From Actinomadura sp. 7K507 (GTDB taxonomy: Bacteria > Actinomycetota > Actinomycetes > Streptosporangiales > Streptosporangiaceae), in contig NZ_SMKK01000012.1 in the NCBI RefSeq assembly GCF_004348425.1, positions 1-64,000 of the forward strand: a DNA stretch of 64,000 bases, given 5' to 3'. Shown here in pieces: positions 17,646-28,099 of the stretch. The translations under genes and the position numbers were made by a program. Below the pieces are notes generated by a model. It saw only the letters and a list, made by a program, of their open reading frames with translations. It had not been told where the DNA came from and ran no database searches. Positions within the stretch are counted from its first letter, which is position 1. Each line of letters begins with the position of its first letter.

Positions 17646-17911
17646 GCCGCCTGACTCCTTCGTGAATGCGGGATACGTGCCTGCAAGTGGGAGCACGAGG
17701 GCCGAGCGCGCCGAACGGTGTCCCCCTTTGCGCGAACGCGACCCCAGTAAACCACCGGCTCGGGCGTGTGGTGTCCCGCCCGCGCCACGATGGCGTCGGT
17801 TCTGCTCGTTGAGACACCCGAACCACTCGGAAGGTTCGCACTCCCACGGGAAATTCCCAAGGTGAGCGTAGGGGCGGCGCGCCGCCGCGTCGGCCTCTAT
17901 GGTGATCATTC

Positions 17912-18955
17912 ATGGACGAATCACCCGGCTGGGACGCCATCGACAGCGCGCTCCGGCCCCTCTACGGAGACACGAACCCGTTCCACCTCGGAACGATGCT
18001 CAAATGGTCGCTCGGCGGCCCTGATCCGATCGACGGGATCAGCGTCTACCCGCGGTCCGAGCCCGTCCCGCACTGGCATTTCGTCACATACGGCATGACC
18101 GAGCTGTACACCAAGGAATCCGAGAACCTGGACGAGTCGGGCTGGGGTTTCGAGTTCACGCTCCGTGTCGCCCGGGGCCCGGCGGAGCAGGAGCCGCCGA
18201 TGTGGGCGCCGAACCTGCTGCAGAACCTCGGCCGGTACGTGTTCAACTCCGGCAACACGTTCGGGCCCGGCCACCACATGAACGCCAACGGGCCGATCAA
18301 CACCGACCGGGAGGACTCGGAGATCCGCGCGGTGACGTTCGTCACCGACCCGGAGCTCGGGGAGATCTCGACGCCCCACGGCCGGGTCCTGTTCCTCCAG
18401 GTCGTCGGGCTCGCGAGCGAGGAGTACGAGGCGCTGCGCCGGTGGAACGCCGACGGCCTGATGCAGGTTCTCGCGCCGCACCTCCCGGTGTTCGTCACCG
18501 ACATCGACCGCCGCTCGCTGCTGGCCGATCCGCGGATCGCCCGCGCCGTCGAGGAGGGCGCCTCGCAGGAGGGCTCCAGCGGCGGCTTCCTCTACGTGAC
18601 CAAGGCCGACTGGGTGCGCGGCGCCGGATCGACGACGCTGCGGATCGGCGCGCTGCAGGCCCCGGCGATCGCCGACGCACTCTCGGGCCGCCTCCCGTTC
18701 GGGCGCGAGCTGATCCTGCAGACCGACCAGACGAGGCTCACGTTCCTTCCCGGTGACGCGTTCGCCGTCGAGGAGCCGCTTGAGGGCGTCCTGGACGTCC
18801 ACGTCCCTCTGGCCGCGCTGGACGACCTCAAGGCCGCTATCCGTCCCACCGCCGGGAGCAGCGCCGTACCGTCCCTGCCGGGCCTCACCGTGGAGATCGT
18901 CCCGACCGCCATGAAGGACCGCTACGGCAACGAGACCGGCGAGGTCGTCGGCTGA
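17912..18955 (+). CDS. Suppressor-of-fused (SUFU) domain protein
   Basis: A 347-aa protein with the SUFU-like fold: HWHFVTYGMTELY, GWGFEFTLRV, NLLQNLGRYVF and LFLQVVGLASEEYEAL segments occupy residues about 40-180. Bacterial SUFU proteins are often immunity proteins in polymorphic toxin loci, but no toxin gene is adjacent and the C-terminal half (about 190-345) is extra. Function is therefore open. TATGGT ends 8 nt before ATG 17912 (leaderless). It converges with the MOSC gene, leaving one base between the stops. Confidence 0.85.
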   Translation: MDESPGWDAIDSALRPLYGDTNPFHLGTMLKWSLGGPDPIDGISVYPRSEPVPHWHFVTYGMTELYTKESENLDESGWGFEFTLRVARGPAEQEPPMWAPNLLQNLGRYVFNSGNTFGPGHHMNANGPINTDREDSEIRAVTFVTDPELGEISTPHGRVLFLQVVGLASEEYEALRRWNADGLMQVLAPHLPVFVTDIDRRSLLADPRIARAVEEGASQEGSSGGFLYVTKADWVRGAGSTTLRIGALQAPAIADALSGRLPFGRELILQTDQTRLTFLPGDAFAVEEPLEGVLDVHVPLAALDDLKAAIRPTAGSSAVPSLPGLTVEIVPTAMKDRYGNETGEVVG

Positions 18956-18956
18956 T

Positions 18957-19739
18957 TCAGCGGGCCTCCAGCACCTCGACCGGGTCCCCCGGCCTGAGCG
19001 TGCCGAGAGTGCGGGGGACGCAGTTCTGGCCGAACTGGATGCCGCGGTCGCGGGTGCGGTAGGTGGCGAGCGTCCGCAGCGGCTCGCGCCCGCGTTCGGC
19101 GGTCCGCTGGTCGGTCGTGGTGATGACGCAGCGGCTGCACGGCTTGACCGTCTCGATGACGGCCTCGCCGATGCGCAGCAGGCGCGCGGAGTCCTCGCCG
19201 AACGCGCCGAGGCCCTCGACGACGAGGCTGGGACGGAACCGGTCCATCGGCAGCGGTTCGTCCAGGCGCGCGTTCAGGTCGGCGAGGGACTCGGCGGAGA
19301 TGAGCAGCAGCGGGTAGCCGTCGGCGAACATCAGCTCACCGCCGCCGCGCGACGTGGACCGGTGGCCGGTGAAGCGCACCAGCCGGCAGTCCTGGTCGAG
19401 CAGGGACGAGAACCACGCGGCGGCCTCGTCGCCCTGGTCGACGCCCCGGCATTCCGTCCGGTGGACGACGACGTCCCGGACCTCGCCGTCGCCGTCGGCC
19501 TTGTGGACGAGCGCCGGGACGCCCGGAGCGTTCACGGTGAGGATCTCGCCGTCGTAGGACGGGCGCAGCAGCGCCATCTGCGCCAGATCCCGCTGCGACA
19601 GGAAGCGGCCCTCGGGAGTGGCCAGCATGAACTCGCGGTCGAACGGCAAGCCCCTGGCGGTGAGTTCGGCGCTGGGCAGCTGGGTTCCGCCGCCGCTCTT
19701 GAGGGGGTAGCTGTTCAGCTCGATCAGGGTCGCCGTCAA
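18957..19739 (-). CDS. MOSC domain protein (YcbX/mARC-like)
   Basis: A 260-aa protein with an N-terminal MOSC beta barrel (LNSYPLKSGGG...FDREFML) and a C-terminal MOSC domain with the conserved Cys-bearing segment KPCSRCVITTTD and FGQNCVP. MOSC proteins bind molybdenum cofactor and reduce N-hydroxylated compounds or mobilise sulfur. No fused ferredoxin domain is present, so a separate electron donor would be needed. Start is a rare TTG at 19739 with GGAGG 5 nt upstream. Confidence 0.87.
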   Translation of the reverse strand: MTATLIELNSYPLKSGGGTQLPSAELTARGLPFDREFMLATPEGRFLSQRDLAQMALLRPSYDGEILTVNAPGVPALVHKADGDGEVRDVVVHRTECRGVDQGDEAAAWFSSLLDQDCRLVRFTGHRSTSRGGGELMFADGYPLLLISAESLADLNARLDEPLPMDRFRPSLVVEGLGAFGEDSARLLRIGEAVIETVKPCSRCVITTTDQRTAERGREPLRTLATYRTRDRGIQFGQNCVPRTLGTLRPGDPVEVLEAR

Positions 19740-19767
19740 GGTCCCTCCTGTGGGGCCCGCTCATGAT

Positions 19768-21078
19768 TCATTGGAGTTCGCCCAGGCGGTCGAAGACCGG
19801 GCCCAGGCGTTCGACGAAACGCTCGGGACGGCACACTTCATCCAGGCGCGCCTCGTCCAGCGTCAGGGACGCCTCGCTGGCGTGCTTGCGCAGCGTCTCC
19901 CGGAACGGCGTGCCGCTCTCCCACGTCTCCATCGCGGCCTTCTGGACGAGCGGGTACGCCTCGTCGTCGCGCGACATCCCGGCCTCGACCAGCTCCAGCA
20001 GGACGGTCGAGGTGTAGATGAGGCCGCCGGTCGACTCCAGGTTGGCCAGCATCTGCGCCTCGTCCACGACAAGCCCGGACATGAGGCGGTTCGTCAGGTT
20101 CAGCATGTAGTCGAGCGCGATGGACGCGTCCGGCAGCGCGATCCGCTCCGTCGACGAATGCGAGATGTCGCGCTCGTGCCAGAGCGGGATGCCCTCCAGA
20201 ACCGGGACGATCTGGGCCCGCACGATCCGCGCCATCCCCGCCAGCCGCTCGGAGATGATCGGGTTCTTCTTGTGCGGCATCGCCGACGAGCCCTTCTGGC
20301 CCTTGCCGAACGGCTCCCACAGCTCCCGCACCTCGGTCCGCTGCCCGTGCCGGACCTCCAGCGCGACCGCCTCGCACACCGTCGCCATGATGGCCAGGGA
20401 CGACACCCACTCGGAGATCCCGTCGCGCATGACGACCTGCGTCGAGACGTCCGCGCTGTTCAGCCCGAGCTTGCGCGCGACATGCAGCTCGACGGCCGGG
20501 TCGATGTTGGAGTACGTCCCGACCGCGCCGGATATCGCCATCACCCCGACGGCCTCCCGGGCGCGCCGGAGCCGGTCGCGGGAGCGGGCCATGGCGAACG
20601 CGAAGTCGGCGACGCGGTGGCCCCACACGTCCGGCTCGCCGTGGATGCCGTGCGTCCGGCCGACCCGCAGCGTCGCCCTGTGCGCCAGAGCGTGGTCGCG
20701 CAGCGTCGCGACGAGCGCGTCGGCCTTCTCCAGCAGGATGTCCGTCGCCTCGACGAGCTGCAGCGCCAGCGCGGTGTCGAGCAGGTCGGACGACGTCATG
20801 CCGAAGTGGACGTACCGTGCCGCCTCGCGGGGCTCGGTGTTGTCCGCCCACGCCGAGAGAAAGGCGATCACGTCGTGCTGCGTGACCGCCTCGATCTCGT
20901 GCACCGCCTCCGGCGTCGGCGGCGGCGCCTTGCGCACCGGCTCCACCACCTCCGGCGGAATCGTGCCGGCCTCGGCGTGGGCCTCGACGACGAGGACCTC
21001 CACCTGGCACCACAGCTCGTACTTGTGCGCGTCACTCCAGACGCGCCCCATAGCCGGAAGCGTGTATCGCTCAATCAC
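19768..21078 (-). CDS. purB: Adenylosuccinate lyase
   Basis: Fumarase/aspartase-superfamily enzyme of 436 aa. It releases fumarate from SAICAR and from adenylosuccinate in purine synthesis. Motifs: TSSDLLDTA, RTHGIHGEPDVWGHR with catalytic His, and the flexible signature loop SSAMPHKKNP with catalytic Ser. The start is GTG 21078. It follows purD on the same strand with a 50-bp gap containing a hairpin, so purD and purB may be cotranscribed with partial attenuation. Confidence 0.96.
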   Translation of the reverse strand: MIERYTLPAMGRVWSDAHKYELWCQVEVLVVEAHAEAGTIPPEVVEPVRKAPPPTPEAVHEIEAVTQHDVIAFLSAWADNTEPREAARYVHFGMTSSDLLDTALALQLVEATDILLEKADALVATLRDHALAHRATLRVGRTHGIHGEPDVWGHRVADFAFAMARSRDRLRRAREAVGVMAISGAVGTYSNIDPAVELHVARKLGLNSADVSTQVVMRDGISEWVSSLAIMATVCEAVALEVRHGQRTEVRELWEPFGKGQKGSSAMPHKKNPIISERLAGMARIVRAQIVPVLEGIPLWHERDISHSSTERIALPDASIALDYMLNLTNRLMSGLVVDEAQMLANLESTGGLIYTSTVLLELVEAGMSRDDEAYPLVQKAAMETWESGTPFRETLRKHASEASLTLDEARLDEVCRPERFVERLGPVFDRLGELQ

Positions 21079-21096
21079 GGGCCTATTGTCCCAGGC

Positions 21097-21114
21097 CGCT
21101 CGTCCTCACGAGCG
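21097..21114 (-). terminator. Hairpin between purD and purB
   Basis: CGCTCGT / ACGAGCG arms (7 bp) with a 4-nt loop just after purD and 19 bp before the purB start. It could be a terminator of purD or an mRNA processing or stability element. Confidence 0.4.
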
Positions 21115-21128
21115 CGCAGGGCGTGTGA

Positions 21129-22382
21129 TCAGGCCGAACCTTCAGCGGCCTTGAGAGCGATGTCGGTGCGGTGGTGGGAGGCGCGGAGGGTGATTTTGGA
21201 GACGGCCTCGTAGGCGGCGGCGCGGGCGGTGGGCAGGTCTGGGCCTGTGCCGACCACGTTGAGGACGCGTCCGCCGTTCGTGATGAGGCGTCCATCCGCG
21301 TCCAGCTTCGTGCCGGCGTGGAGGATGTAGGCGCCGTCGACCTTGGACGCCTCGTCCAGGCCGCTGATCTCGTCGCCCTTCACCGGGGCGGCCGGGTACC
21401 CCTCGGCGGCCACCACGACCGTGACGGCGGCGCCCGGATGCCACTCTGGGCGGAACGTGGGATCGAGGCCGCCGATCGCGCAGGCTTGGAGCAGCTTCGC
21501 GAGCGGGGTGGCCAGACGGTCGAGGACGACCTGGGTCTCAGGGTCGCCGAAGCGGGCGTTGAACTCCACTACGCGCACGCCCTTGGACGTCAGCGCGACA
21601 CCCGCGTACAGGACGCCGACGTACGGGATCTGGCGGCGGCGCAGCTCGTCCACGGCGGGCTGGACGACCGTGGACATGACCTCGTTTACCAGATCGGGCG
21701 GCGCCCAGGGGAGCGGCGTGTAGGCGCCCATGCCGCCCGTGTTGGGGCCCGCGTCGCCGTCGTACGCGCGCTTGAAGTCCTGCGCGGGCAGCAGCGGAAC
21801 GGCGTGCTCGCCGTCGGACAGGGCGAACAGGGAGACTTCGGGGCCGTCCAGGAACTCCTCGATCACGACCCGCCCGCAGACGGTGGCGTGCTCGGACGCG
21901 GCGGCGCGGTCCTCGGTGACGACGACGCCCTTGCCCGCCGCCAGGCCGTCGTCCTTCACCACGTAGGGCGGGCCGAACGCGTCCAGCGCCTCCTCCGCCT
22001 CCGCGGTCGTGTCGCAGATCCGCGCGTCGGCGGTCGGGACCGCCGCCTTCGCCATGACCTCCTTCGCGAACGCCTTGGACGCCTCGATGCGGGCGGCGGC
22101 GCGGTCGGGCCCGAAGCACGGGAACCCGGCCCGGCGAAGAGCGTCGCCGACCCCCGCCACCAGGACGGCCTCCGGGCCCACGACCACGAGATCGGCCCGC
22201 AGCCGCCCGGCCAGCTCCGTCACCGCCACCGGGTCGGTCGGATCGAGCTGATGGTTGGCCGCGATCTCGGCCGTGCCCGGATTGCCCGGAGCGCAGTGGA
22301 GGGCGGTGACGGAAGGGTCGCGGTGCAGGGCGCGGGCGAGCGCATGCTCGCGGCCACCCGATCCAAGGACGAGTACTCGCAC
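21129..22382 (-). CDS. purD: Phosphoribosylamine--glycine ligase (GARS)
   Basis: ATP-grasp enzyme of 417 aa joining glycine to phosphoribosylamine in purine synthesis. Motifs: VLVLGSGGREHALA, GPEAVLVAGVGDAL, EASKAFAKEVM, NTGGMGAYTP and EFNARFGDPETQ, the classic PurD signature. Start GTG 22382 lies 8 nt after TAAGCT, consistent with a leaderless mRNA. Faces away from the corA leader region, with a 152-bp intergenic region before the leader ORF. Confidence 0.96.
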   Translation of the reverse strand: MRVLVLGSGGREHALARALHRDPSVTALHCAPGNPGTAEIAANHQLDPTDPVAVTELAGRLRADLVVVGPEAVLVAGVGDALRRAGFPCFGPDRAAARIEASKAFAKEVMAKAAVPTADARICDTTAEAEEALDAFGPPYVVKDDGLAAGKGVVVTEDRAAASEHATVCGRVVIEEFLDGPEVSLFALSDGEHAVPLLPAQDFKRAYDGDAGPNTGGMGAYTPLPWAPPDLVNEVMSTVVQPAVDELRRRQIPYVGVLYAGVALTSKGVRVVEFNARFGDPETQVVLDRLATPLAKLLQACAIGGLDPTFRPEWHPGAAVTVVVAAEGYPAAPVKGDEISGLDEASKVDGAYILHAGTKLDADGRLITNGGRVLNVVGTGPDLPTARAAAYEAVSKITLRASHHRTDIALKAAEGSA

Positions 22383-22489
22383 GTCACGCGAGCTTACTGG
22401 GAGCCGGGGGGATGGACGTCAAGTGGCGGGCATCACGCCGCCGACAGGCGAACATCACCGATGTGGGCGGCGTCCCAAATGTCGACTGG

Positions 22490-22495
22490 TAGGCT
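22490..22495 (+). promoter_or_regulatory. Candidate -10 box for the corA leader transcript
   Basis: TAGGCT placed about 40 nt before the leader ORF start. It would give a 5' UTR of roughly 30 nt carrying the strong Shine-Dalgarno sequence at 22519-22528. Confidence 0.5.
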
Positions 22496-22534
22496 GCCAC
22501 AGGCTTTGCCGAGGTGTGAAAGGAGGTGGTCGGG

Positions 22535-22660
22535 ATGATTCCTGGTGATCCTTGCAGTTCGCCGGAAAACCCTCACAGTCCGGACAGAACTGTTCGGGCT
22601 GACCGACCGTCCGCCTCCATCTGGCGCCCGGCCACCGCATTCGCGCGCTCCCCTCGCTGA
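22535..22660 (+). CDS. Pro/acidic-rich leader peptide ORF upstream of corA
   Basis: A 41-codon ORF with an almost ideal Shine-Dalgarno sequence, AAAGGAGGTG at 22519-22528, 8 nt from GGAGG to ATG. The product starts MIPGDPCSSPENPHSPDR: prolines at positions 3, 6, 10, 13, 16, 25, 32 and 40, mixed with Asp/Glu in the first 17 residues. It ends 55 nt before corA, and a strong hairpin begins at the base after its stop. Salmonella mgtL (Mg2+ sensing) has a similar proline/acidic start and controls a Mg2+ transporter; the analogy is mine. Codon use is poorer in GC3 than that of genes nearby, as for regulatory peptides. Confidence 0.65.
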   Translation: MIPGDPCSSPENPHSPDRTVRADRPSASIWRPATAFARSPR

Positions 22661-22698
22661 CCGGCCTGGGTCGAGCGCGCCGCTGCGCGCGTGGCCGG
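22661..22698 (+). promoter_or_regulatory. GC-rich hairpin between leader ORF and corA
   Basis: Outer stem CCGGCC/GGCCGG (22661-22666 with 22693-22698) and inner stem GCGCGC/GCGCGC (22675-22680 with 22685-22690, CGCT loop). It starts immediately after the leader stop and ends 6 nt before the corA Shine-Dalgarno AGGAG (22705). Ribosome position on the leader could control its folding. Confidence 0.6.
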
Positions 22699-22715
22699 CG
22701 GGTTAGGAGCACCCC

Positions 22716-23801
22716 ATGGCCATGACACGAGTCCGGCCCACCCGCGCCCTGTTCAAGCCGCGCGGCCGCCCGACCGGCGTCCAGGCGCCGCACCGCGGCT
22801 CCGCCGTGATCGACTGGGCCGCCTACATCGACGGCCACCGCGTCTCCACCGACACCGTCGCCGACGCCGTCCGCCTCATCCGGGACGGCCGCCTCACCAT
22901 GGACGGCGACAGCGCCGGCTACGTCTGGGTCGGCCTCCACGAGCCGTCCGCCACCGAACTCGCCGAACTCGCCGAGGTCTTCGGCCTGCACCCGCTCGCC
23001 GTCGAGGACGCCATCCACGCCCACCAGCGTCCCAAGCTGGAGCGCTACGACGACGTCCACTTCGTCGTCATGAAGACCGTCGGCTACGTCGCCAGCGGCC
23101 CCGGCGGCGCCGAGGTCGTCGAGACCGGCGAGATCATGATCTTCTGCGGCCCCGACTTCGTCGTCACCGTCCGGCACGGCACCCACGGCGAGCTCACGCC
23201 CGTCCGCCGGGACCTGGAGAAGCAGCCCGAGCGCCTCGCCCTCGGCCCCGCCGCCGTCCTGCACGCGGTCGCCGACCGTGTCGTCGACGGCTACGTCTGC
23301 GTCGCGGACGCCGTCATGGAGGACATCGACGAGGTCGAAGAGGCCGTCTTCTCCCCTGAGCGCACCGACGAGTCGCGCCGCATCTACCGGCTCAAGCGCG
23401 AGGTCATCCAGCTCAAGCGGGCCGTCGGCCCGCTGGCCGGGCCTCTGCGGAGCCTGTCCGGGCGCCGCTTCGTGCCCACCGAGATCAAGGAGTACCTCCG
23501 CGACGTCGAGGACCACCTCACCCGCGTCCGCGAGCAGGTCGAGTCCTACGACGAACTCCTCAATCCCATCCTCCAGGCCCACATGACCCAGGTCACCGTG
23601 GCCGACAACAAGGACATGCGGAAGATCTCCTCTTGGGGCGCCATCTTCATGGTTCCCACCGCCATCGCCGGTGTCTACGGCATGAACTTCGACTTCATGC
23701 CCGAAACCCAGTGGCGCTACGGCTACCCGCTGATCCTCTGCGTCATCGCCCTGGCCTGCTTCTCCCTCCACAGAGGCTTCCGCCGCAACGGCTGGCTCTG
23801 A
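22716..23801 (+). CDS. corA: CorA-type magnesium/cobalt transporter
   Basis: Membrane channel-like Mg2+ importer of 361 aa. A large cytosolic N-terminal domain (about 1-285) contains HPLAVEDAIHAHQRPKLERYDD and the long helices typical of CorA. Two C-terminal membrane segments follow (about 298-318 and 332-352), with the signature loop YGMNFDFMPE after TM1. ATG 22716 has AGGAG 6 nt upstream. The upstream leader ORF and hairpin suggest translational or transcriptional control, possibly by Mg2+. It converges with the hydrolase gene, leaving 3 bp. Confidence 0.95.
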   Translation: MAMTRVRPTRALFKPRGRPTGVQAPHRGSAVIDWAAYIDGHRVSTDTVADAVRLIRDGRLTMDGDSAGYVWVGLHEPSATELAELAEVFGLHPLAVEDAIHAHQRPKLERYDDVHFVVMKTVGYVASGPGGAEVVETGEIMIFCGPDFVVTVRHGTHGELTPVRRDLEKQPERLALGPAAVLHAVADRVVDGYVCVADAVMEDIDEVEEAVFSPERTDESRRIYRLKREVIQLKRAVGPLAGPLRSLSGRRFVPTEIKEYLRDVEDHLTRVREQVESYDELLNPILQAHMTQVTVADNKDMRKISSWGAIFMVPTAIAGVYGMNFDFMPETQWRYGYPLILCVIALACFSLHRGFRRNGWL

Positions 23802-23804
23802 GCG

Positions 23805-24599
23805 TCACAGCGTGGCGAGGAAGTCCCGCACGGCGCGGGCGAAGGCCGCGGGATCGTCGTCGTGCGCCCAGTGGCCGCAGCCCGCGAGTTCGCGCAGGAC
23901 GGTCCCGGGCCGGCGCGCGGCCATCTCCCTGGCCATCGCGGTGGGCAGGACGAAGCTGTCCAGTCCGTGCACGAGCAGGGCCGGGCACGTGGAGCCCAGC
24001 CAGTCGGCCCACCAGTCGCCTACGAGGGCCCGCTGCGAGGCCACCATGTCGTCGTGGTCGAAGAGCAGGCCCCAGCCGTCGGGACGTTCGACGGCGCTCT
24101 CCAGGAAGTAGCCGGCGTCGGGGATGCCCTGCGCCTCGATGTCACGGCGCAGCGCGCCCAGGGTCGCGGACCGGCGGGGCCAGCCGCTGACGTCCAGCAC
24201 CGGGTGCGGAACCTCGGGTGGCCGGTTGTAGGCGCCGCCCTCCTCCACGACCAGGGCCCGGACGAGTTCCGGATGGCGGGCGGCCAGCCGGAACGCGACG
24301 ACCCCGCCCATCGAATGGCCGAGCACCACTACCGGGCCTAGCTCGAGCCCGCGCAGGAACTCGGCGGCGTCGGCCACGTAGGCGTCCGGGCCGTAGTCGT
24401 CGGCCCGGTCGCTGCGGCCGTGGCCTCGCTGCTCCAGCGCGATCATCCGGTGGCCGGGCGCGAGCGCGGCGGCGAGCGGCGCGAAGCACCTGGCGCGGCC
24501 GAAGTGCCCGTGCAGCGCCAGGATCGGCGTGGCCCCTTCAGGGCCGCCGTCCAGCCAGGCCAGCCGCAGTCCCCGGACGGACGCGAAATTCTCGATCAC
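23805..24599 (-). CDS. Alpha/beta hydrolase
   Basis: Alpha/beta-hydrolase fold protein of 264 aa. LHGHFG oxyanion region, nucleophile elbow GHSMGG (Ser near residue 95), and a C-terminal AGCGHWAHDDDP segment supplying the catalytic His; an Asp occurs in HGLDSFVLP. Substrate cannot be assigned. Probably cotranscribed with the glycerophosphodiesterase gene 37 bp upstream and purA. Confidence 0.88.
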   Translation of the reverse strand: MIENFASVRGLRLAWLDGGPEGATPILALHGHFGRARCFAPLAAALAPGHRMIALEQRGHGRSDRADDYGPDAYVADAAEFLRGLELGPVVVLGHSMGGVVAFRLAARHPELVRALVVEEGGAYNRPPEVPHPVLDVSGWPRRSATLGALRRDIEAQGIPDAGYFLESAVERPDGWGLLFDHDDMVASQRALVGDWWADWLGSTCPALLVHGLDSFVLPTAMAREMAARRPGTVLRELAGCGHWAHDDDPAAFARAVRDFLATL

Positions 24600-24636
24600 C
24601 TTTGTCTCCGTTGGACGCGCTCGCCCTCGCTGGTGC

Positions 24637-25476
24637 CTACACGCCGAGGTAGGAGACCTCGCGGAAACGGTCGGGGTAGTCGGTGATGATGGCGTCGGCG
24701 CCGTACTTGATGAAGCGGGCCATCTCTTCGGCGGTGTTGACCGTCCAGACGGCGACCTTGAGGCCCTGGGCGTGGGCGCGTTCCACCAGTTCGGGTGTGG
24801 TCAGGGGGTGCTCGGGTGACAGGAAGCCGGCACCGATCGTCGCGGCGGCGGACACCGGGTCGTCCGGCGGGAGGCCGGCGAGCCAGGGGGTGTCCGGGAC
24901 GAGCGTCTTGCGCTCGACCAGGGCCACGCGGGGGAACTCCGGATAGCTGCGGCGGGCCTCGGCCAGGACGCGCCAGTCGAAGGCCAGCAGACGCGACCGG
25001 CCGTTCACGCCGGCGGACGTCAGGATGTCCACCACGGCGGCCGTGAGGCGTCGCACGTCCTCGATCGGCCACGTGGGGTCGGTCTTGAGCTCCACGGCGA
25101 GTGTGACGCCCGTGGGGGCCAGCTGGGCGCACGCCTCGGCGAGGGTCGGGATGCGGGTGCCCGGGACGGCCGTCTGGGTGAACGCCTCATGGCACCGGAC
25201 GCCCGCGTCGATCGTGCGGAGCTGATCGAACGTCAGATCCCGGATCCGCTTGCCGACGTAAGGGAACGCGGGATCGTCGGGCAGGGCGGGGACGGTGTCG
25301 GCCAGGTTCACCGGAGAGAGCGCCTGGTCGTGGTTGAGGACGACCACCCCGTCGGCGGACATGCCCACGTCGAGTTCGATCGCGTCCACACCCAGTTCGA
25401 GGGCGTGGGCGAAGCCGGGGAGGGTGTTCTCCGGGCGGAGGCCGCGCGCTCCCCGATGACCGTGGACTTCCACCAT
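24637..25476 (-). CDS. Glycerophosphodiester phosphodiesterase
   Basis: GDPD-family TIM-barrel enzyme of 279 aa that hydrolyses deacylated phospholipids to glycerol-3-phosphate and an alcohol. Motifs: HGHRGARGLRPENTL (catalytic His, metal Glu), ELDVGMSADGVVVLNHD and LAVELKTD. There is no signal peptide, so it is likely cytosolic and used for phospholipid turnover. Start lies 2 nt after the purA stop, indicating translational coupling. Confidence 0.93.
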   Translation of the reverse strand: MVEVHGHRGARGLRPENTLPGFAHALELGVDAIELDVGMSADGVVVLNHDQALSPVNLADTVPALPDDPAFPYVGKRIRDLTFDQLRTIDAGVRCHEAFTQTAVPGTRIPTLAEACAQLAPTGVTLAVELKTDPTWPIEDVRRLTAAVVDILTSAGVNGRSRLLAFDWRVLAEARRSYPEFPRVALVERKTLVPDTPWLAGLPPDDPVSAAATIGAGFLSPEHPLTTPELVERAHAQGLKVAVWTVNTAEEMARFIKYGADAIITDYPDRFREVSYLGV

Positions 25477-25478
25477 CG

Positions 25479-26835
<1,357 letters not shown>

Positions 26836-26883
26836 CCTGCCCGGAGGCGGCAAGGAAACCGGGAGCCGGGCCCCGTCCGCTGG

Positions 26884-27978
26884 TCAGGGGCCGGTGCGGC
26901 GCGGCCAGTGGTTCTCCGCGAACAGCCGCGCGACGAGTCCGCCCCGGCTGGAGACGCGCGTCTTGCCGAACACGGTCTTGAGATGGTCGCGGACGGTGTG
27001 TGGGGAGATGACCAGTTCGGCTGCGATGTCGCCGGTGGACAGCCCCCGGGCGACGAGCTGGGTGATCTCCAGCTCGCGGGCGGACAGCCCGTACGCCTCA
27101 GCGATGATCGGCGCCATGTCGGAACCGGCGGCCGGCTGGATGACCATCGCCGTCGGCCCCGGTGCGCCGTCCGGGCCGTGCAGGCACGAGGCGTGGCAGA
27201 CCAGCCACTGGCCGTCCGTGGTCCGGATCCGCAGCCGCGCGGCGCCGCGGTCGCGTTCGGCGGCGACGGCCCGCGCCTGCGCGGCCGCGCCGATCAGCCA
27301 GATCGGCAGCGTCGGCCCGGCGGCGGACGGGCTGGACGGGCCCTCCGGTAGCCGGTCCAGGTAGCCGCGTGCCTCGTCGTTGACGGAGACCGCCGCGCCG
27401 GACGGGTCGAACAGCACCAGCCCGGGACCGCCCGGCACCGCCGTCCCGGGACGCGGCGTGGGCCGGGTCAGGACGCGCAGCCGGTCGGCCAGCGGCGCCG
27501 ACAGGCCCGCGATCAAGGAGATCTCGGAAGGCCCGAACGGCTCGCGGCCCTTCTCGCGGAACAGGCTGACCACCGCCCACGGCCGGCCTCCTGCCCGGAA
27601 CACGGCTCTCAGCTCGTCGCCGACTCCCTGGCGGCTGAGAAGCTTGCGGTACTGCGCGCTGCGCGCGGGCAGGTCGTCGGTGCTGGCGCGCAGCCCCGCG
27701 GCGGGGACGGCCGCGCGAGCCAACTCCCGGAACGGGATGACGTCCTCCTCCAGGAGAGCGCACTCCCAGTAGGTGAAGCAGTCCTCGCGGCGGCCGAGCT
27801 CCTCCACCCGCATCGGCGCGGTGATCAGCCCGGTGCCAGGGTCGGTCGCCGACCAGGCCGCGCCCTGGAAACCGATCATCCGGCGGAGCCGTGCGGACGC
27901 GCCCGCGAACAGCTCGGCCGCGTCGCGTGCGCGTTCGGCGCCGTCGAGGAGGGCCCGCCGCTCGCGCTGATCGATCAT
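26884..27978 (-). CDS. LuxR-family transcriptional regulator
   Basis: A 364-aa regulator with an N-terminal GAF/PAS-like sensory portion. Residues about 100-185 carry RAVFRAGGRPWAVVSLFRE, and 200-285 a PAS-like VLFDPSGAAVSVNDEA. A C-terminal LuxR helix-turn-helix follows (about 300-355) with LSARELEITQLVARGLST and ISPHTVRDHLKTVFGKT. It lacks a receiver domain, so it is not a two-component response regulator. ATG 27978 was chosen over an upstream start 138 bp away; CAGACT lies 6 nt upstream, a near-match to a leaderless -10. Divergent from the FAD protein gene, which it may control. Confidence 0.87.
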   Translation of the reverse strand: MIDQRERRALLDGAERARDAAELFAGASARLRRMIGFQGAAWSATDPGTGLITAPMRVEELGRREDCFTYWECALLEEDVIPFRELARAAVPAAGLRASTDDLPARSAQYRKLLSRQGVGDELRAVFRAGGRPWAVVSLFREKGREPFGPSEISLIAGLSAPLADRLRVLTRPTPRPGTAVPGGPGLVLFDPSGAAVSVNDEARGYLDRLPEGPSSPSAAGPTLPIWLIGAAAQARAVAAERDRGAARLRIRTTDGQWLVCHASCLHGPDGAPGPTAMVIQPAAGSDMAPIIAEAYGLSARELEITQLVARGLSTGDIAAELVISPHTVRDHLKTVFGKTRVSSRGGLVARLFAENHWPRRTGP

Positions 27979-28099
27979 CCGTCCAGTCTGCCCCTGGGCC
28001 GGGACCGTCCGAACCCCCTCAGATGGGGGGTCGGGGCCCGGCGGGGTCCCCGAACCGGCGGGATGGGGCCGGACGAACCGCGCGGCGAGGCTCGACGCC

